Of a stretch of 6,947 nucleotides of DNA, positions 4,843-6,947 are shown piece by piece; the first letter of the stretch is position 1; every line of letters starts with the position of its first letter. The translations under genes were made by a program, and so were the position numbers. Origin of the DNA: Deltaproteobacteria bacterium (GTDB lineage Bacteria; Desulfobacterota; Binatia; UBA12015); assembly GCA_003447545.1 (NCBI GenBank), contig DLYX01000077.1, forward strand, positions 1-6,947, written 5' to 3'. The notes beneath the pieces were generated by a model, which worked only from the letters and a program-made list of their open reading frames with translations, ran no database searches and had not been told where the DNA came from.

Positions 4843-6947
4843 GCGCGGGCCCCGTCGTCGAGGATCACCCGCGGGCTCTGAAAGGATGCCGGCAGGACTT
4901 CGCCTATGATTTGGAAGTCAGTGCCTTCGATTGGATCCGCCTGGATCAGACCCACGGCTTTCTCCGGAGGGACCGCGGCGAGCAGTCCTCCGGAAGTCTG
5001 GGGGTCGAGTAGGAGTGCGATCCCTCCTGCGGCGTGGACCCCCTTCGCCTCGAGTTCGACCTCTTCGAGATAGGGCTGCAAGGCCTCGCTGCCGGTGGCA
5101 GACCAACCGACTGCGGCGAGTTCGCGAGCGCCCGGCAGTGCGGGCAGTTTGGCTAGATCCAACCGCGCCCGAACCTCGCCGGCAGCCAGCATCTCCAGCG
5201 CATGCCCGAGAAGACCAAACCCGCTGATATCAGTGCACGCATGAGCTCCGGTCTGCCGGAATACCTCGGCCGCAGAAGCATTGCTTTGGCGCATCGAGGC
5301 GATACTCGATGCCCACCAATTGGCGGGACACTCGCCCCCGCGAGCGGCCGCGAGCAGAATCCCGGTACCCAGAGGCTTGCTCAATACGAGGAGGTCGCCG
5401 GGTTGCGCGCCGCCCTTTGTCAGCGGATCGTCACCGATTTCACCGAATACGGTAAAGCCGATCAGGGGCGTTTCGACTTTTACCGAGTGGCCCCCGAGAA
5501 TTTCAACGCCAAGTTCGGCGAAGGCTTTTTGCGCGCCTCGCTGAAGGGCCGCGAGATCGTTGGCGGTCCCTTGGGCGGGCAGTCCCGCGAGAACCAATGC
5601 TTGTCGGGGCGTTGCTCCCATCGCATAAATATCACTGGCTGCATTGATCGCACCGATCTCCGCCACCAAGGCCAGGTCGTCGGCGAAGGGCGGGAAGGCG
5701 TCCGTTGTGACGACGACCCGACGGTTGGCGGCGGCTGTGAAAATCGCAGCATCGTCGCGGTCGGCGAGCGTAATCGTCACACGGCCCTGTTCGCGGCCGG
5801 TTGGGTCGGACGGCTCGTTGCCTGTGCTCTTGAAGATCGCTTGATCCAGGATCTCGGGCGCGACTTTTGCCGAGCACCCTCCGCAGTCGCCCATCTCTTC
5901 CTGCATTCGGGGGTCGGGGCCGGTAAACGAGTCGACTCTGGGGGGCCGATGCTGGCTCAGGAACCGTGTATCGATCTGCTTTTTGAGTTGCCACCAGATC
6001 TTCCCATGACGGGTCCGGCCTCGATAAATGGCGAGGGCGCGTCCGTCGCCGGTCGAGAGAAGTCGCAGGAAATCTTTCTGGGGTCGGTAGGGCTGCAATC
6101 GCCCCCTTCCCCGCATGGCAGCACGAAGATTTTGGTTGAGGACAGGGCCCTGGCGCACGGCGTGGACCCCGGAGCGGGGTGTCATGGGAAACTGGTCGAT
6201 TTGGGCCGTATCGCCGGCTGCGAAAACAGAATCGGTTCCGCGACATCTTAAATCCCGGCCGGTGAGCAGAAAGCCGTCAGCCGTGGTGACCAATCCGCTC
6301 GTGGGTAGCCACGAGAATGGAGCAGCTCCCGTCGCCCAAAGAATTGTCTGGCCGCGGAAAATCTCGCCCGCGGCTGTACGCACGCCGCTGGCATCCGGTT
6401 CGAGACGACCCAGGCCGCGCCTTACCTCGATCCCGTATTGCTCGAGCAGATCCAACGCTCGCTGCTGTGCGGCCCGAGAAACGTCCGGGAGAACCTGGGA
6501 CGCAGATTGGAGAAGGGAGATGTTCGCTTCGGGGACATCCCGCAAAGCGGCACGGAAGGCGAAGGCCAGTTCGACTCCGGCAGCGCCACCACCGATGACC
6601 AGAAGCTCAGGGTCCCGTGTGCCGGCGCGAATCTCCGCGACAGCGTGCTGAATTCGAGTGAGCGCGCTGGTCAGTGGCCGCACCGGAATAATCCCCGGGT
6701 TCGTGGCGCCGTCAGGCATATCCTGCATCCGGGCTCCGATGTCGAGAGAGAGGACGTCGAAATCCAGATTTGCGCCGGACACAAGGCGTATCGTTCGTTC
6801 GCCGCTATCAACCGCTGCGACGGCATCTTCGAGGAAACGCACACGCGCACGAGCGGCCAGCGCGGCAACATCGATGGTACATGCATCGCGCGGGAACAGG
6901 CCTGCAAGCATGCCGGGCAGCATCCCTGAGTAGAAGGTTTCCCGATG
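4839..6947 (-). CDS. selD: NDH-like FAD oxidoreductase fused to selenide, water dikinase (SelD), 5'-truncated by the window edge
   Basis: SelD makes selenophosphate from selenide and ATP, the selenium donor for selenocysteine and 2-selenouridine. The N-terminal half is a pyridine nucleotide-disulfide oxidoreductase of the NDH-2-like type known in SelD fusions; its role is not established. Residues are numbered from the Met at 6923. The frame stays open to the edge and reads FYSGMLPG across that Met, an internal motif of the family, so the true start and first FAD-binding glycine motif lie outside. NAD(P)H-binding GGGAAG is at 111-116, ATGAAP at 198-203, FAD-binding AAGD at 235-238, and WWQLKKQID, closing this domain, at 310-318. 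The SelD domain starts near 344: GDCGGCSAK holds catalytic Cys350 (TGC at 5876-5874, not selenocysteine) and Lys353. The Asp residues matching E. coli D51, D68, D91 and D227 are present (391, 408, 431, 565), as are GGHS (477-480) and PQTSGGL (641-647). Both halves look functional. It is convergent with the crotonase gene. Confidence 0.93.
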   Translation of the reverse strand, partial: HRETFYSGMLPGMLAGLFPRDACTIDVAALAARARVRFLEDAVAAVDSGERTIRLVSGANLDFDVLSLDIGARMQDMPDGATNPGIIPVRPLTSALTRIQHAVAEIRAGTRDPELLVIGGGAAGVELAFAFRAALRDVPEANISLLQSASQVLPDVSRAAQQRALDLLEQYGIEVRRGLGRLEPDASGVRTAAGEIFRGQTILWATGAAPFSWLPTSGLVTTADGFLLTGRDLRCRGTDSVFAAGDTAQIDQFPMTPRSGVHAVRQGPVLNQNLRAAMRGRGRLQPYRPQKDFLRLLSTGDGRALAIYRGRTRHGKIWWQLKKQIDTRFLSQHRPPRVDSFTGPDPRMQEEMGDCGGCSAKVAPEILDQAIFKSTGNEPSDPTGREQGRVTITLADRDDAAIFTAAANRRVVVTTDAFPPFADDLALVAEIGAINAASDIYAMGATPRQALVLAGLPAQGTANDLAALQRGAQKAFAELGVEILGGHSVKVETPLIGFTVFGEIGDDPLTKGGAQPGDLLVLSKPLGTGILLAAARGGECPANWWASSIASMRQSNASAAEVFRQTGAHACTDISGFGLLGHALEMLAAGEVRARLDLAKLPALPGARELAAVGWSATGSEALQPYLEEVELEAKGVHAAGGIALLLDPQTSGGLLAAVPPEKAVGLIQADPIEGTDFQIIGEVLPASFQSPRVILDDGARA

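Noticed and set aside
5865..5876. Possible selenocysteine at the SelD active site
   Set aside because: The codon at the catalytic position is TGC (Cys), and no in-frame TGA interrupts the gene.
5202..6251. Long open frame on the + strand (349 codons) opposite the selD fusion
   Set aside because: It lies wholly antisense to a gene with clear SelD and oxidoreductase motifs. Its translation shows no domain resemblance and the high GC content explains the lack of stops.
6921..6923. Met at 6923 as the true start of the selD fusion
   Set aside because: The frame continues open to the edge and reads YSGMLPG across this Met, an internal conserved motif of the oxidoreductase family.
1..6947. CRISPR array, insertion sequence, tRNA or defence-system cassette
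   Set aside because: No spaced direct repeats, terminal inverted repeats, transposase or nuclease motifs, or tRNA cloverleaf were seen. Almost all of the window is explained by six conventional genes.

Overview
This is a GC-rich (about 60% by eye), tightly packed bacterial chromosomal segment holding six protein genes, two of them cut by the window edges. A ParE-type topoisomerase IV subunit B, a single-domain rhodanese, an AI-2E family permease, a crotonase and a SelD fused to a flavin oxidoreductase fit a free-living environmental bacterium. Motif style in the topoisomerase and crotonase recalls delta-proteobacterial or Myxococcota-like lineages, but no feature in the window settles the taxonomy. 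I see no phage, transposon, CRISPR, rRNA or tRNA signature.

Layout. 1-1508 (+): topoisomerase subunit B, missing its N-terminal ATPase domain beyond the left edge. 1548-1868 (+): small rhodanese-domain protein. 1874-2755 (+): alpha/beta hydrolase. These three share a strand with gaps of 39 and 5 bp and could be one transcription unit. 2752-3792 (-): AI-2E/PerM-type membrane protein, convergent with the hydrolase and overlapping it by 4 bp at the stop codons. 3793-4038: divergent intergenic region with a 9-bp perfect inverted repeat in the leader of the permease. 4039-4842 (+): crotonase (enoyl-CoA hydratase/isomerase family) whose two usual catalytic glutamates are replaced by Asp and His. 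4839-6947 (-): NDH-like FAD oxidoreductase fused to selenide, water dikinase (SelD), convergent with the crotonase and again overlapping by 4 bp at the stop codons. It runs off the right edge.

Functional reading. The genes do not form one obvious pathway. The topoisomerase is housekeeping; the hydrolase and crotonase are generic metabolic enzymes with unknown substrates. The SelD fusion is the most informative gene: it implies that the organism makes selenophosphate for selenocysteine and/or selenouridine, with an attached redox domain that may supply or handle reduced selenium. The rhodanese could in principle work in sulfur or selenium transfer, but only distance within the window links the two.

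Overall this looks like ordinary chromosomal content. The points worth a second look are the SelD fusion, the non-canonical crotonase active site, the Glu at a quinolone-region position of the topoisomerase, the two matching stop-codon overlaps and the leader inverted repeat. I found no convincing evidence of an undescribed multi-gene system.
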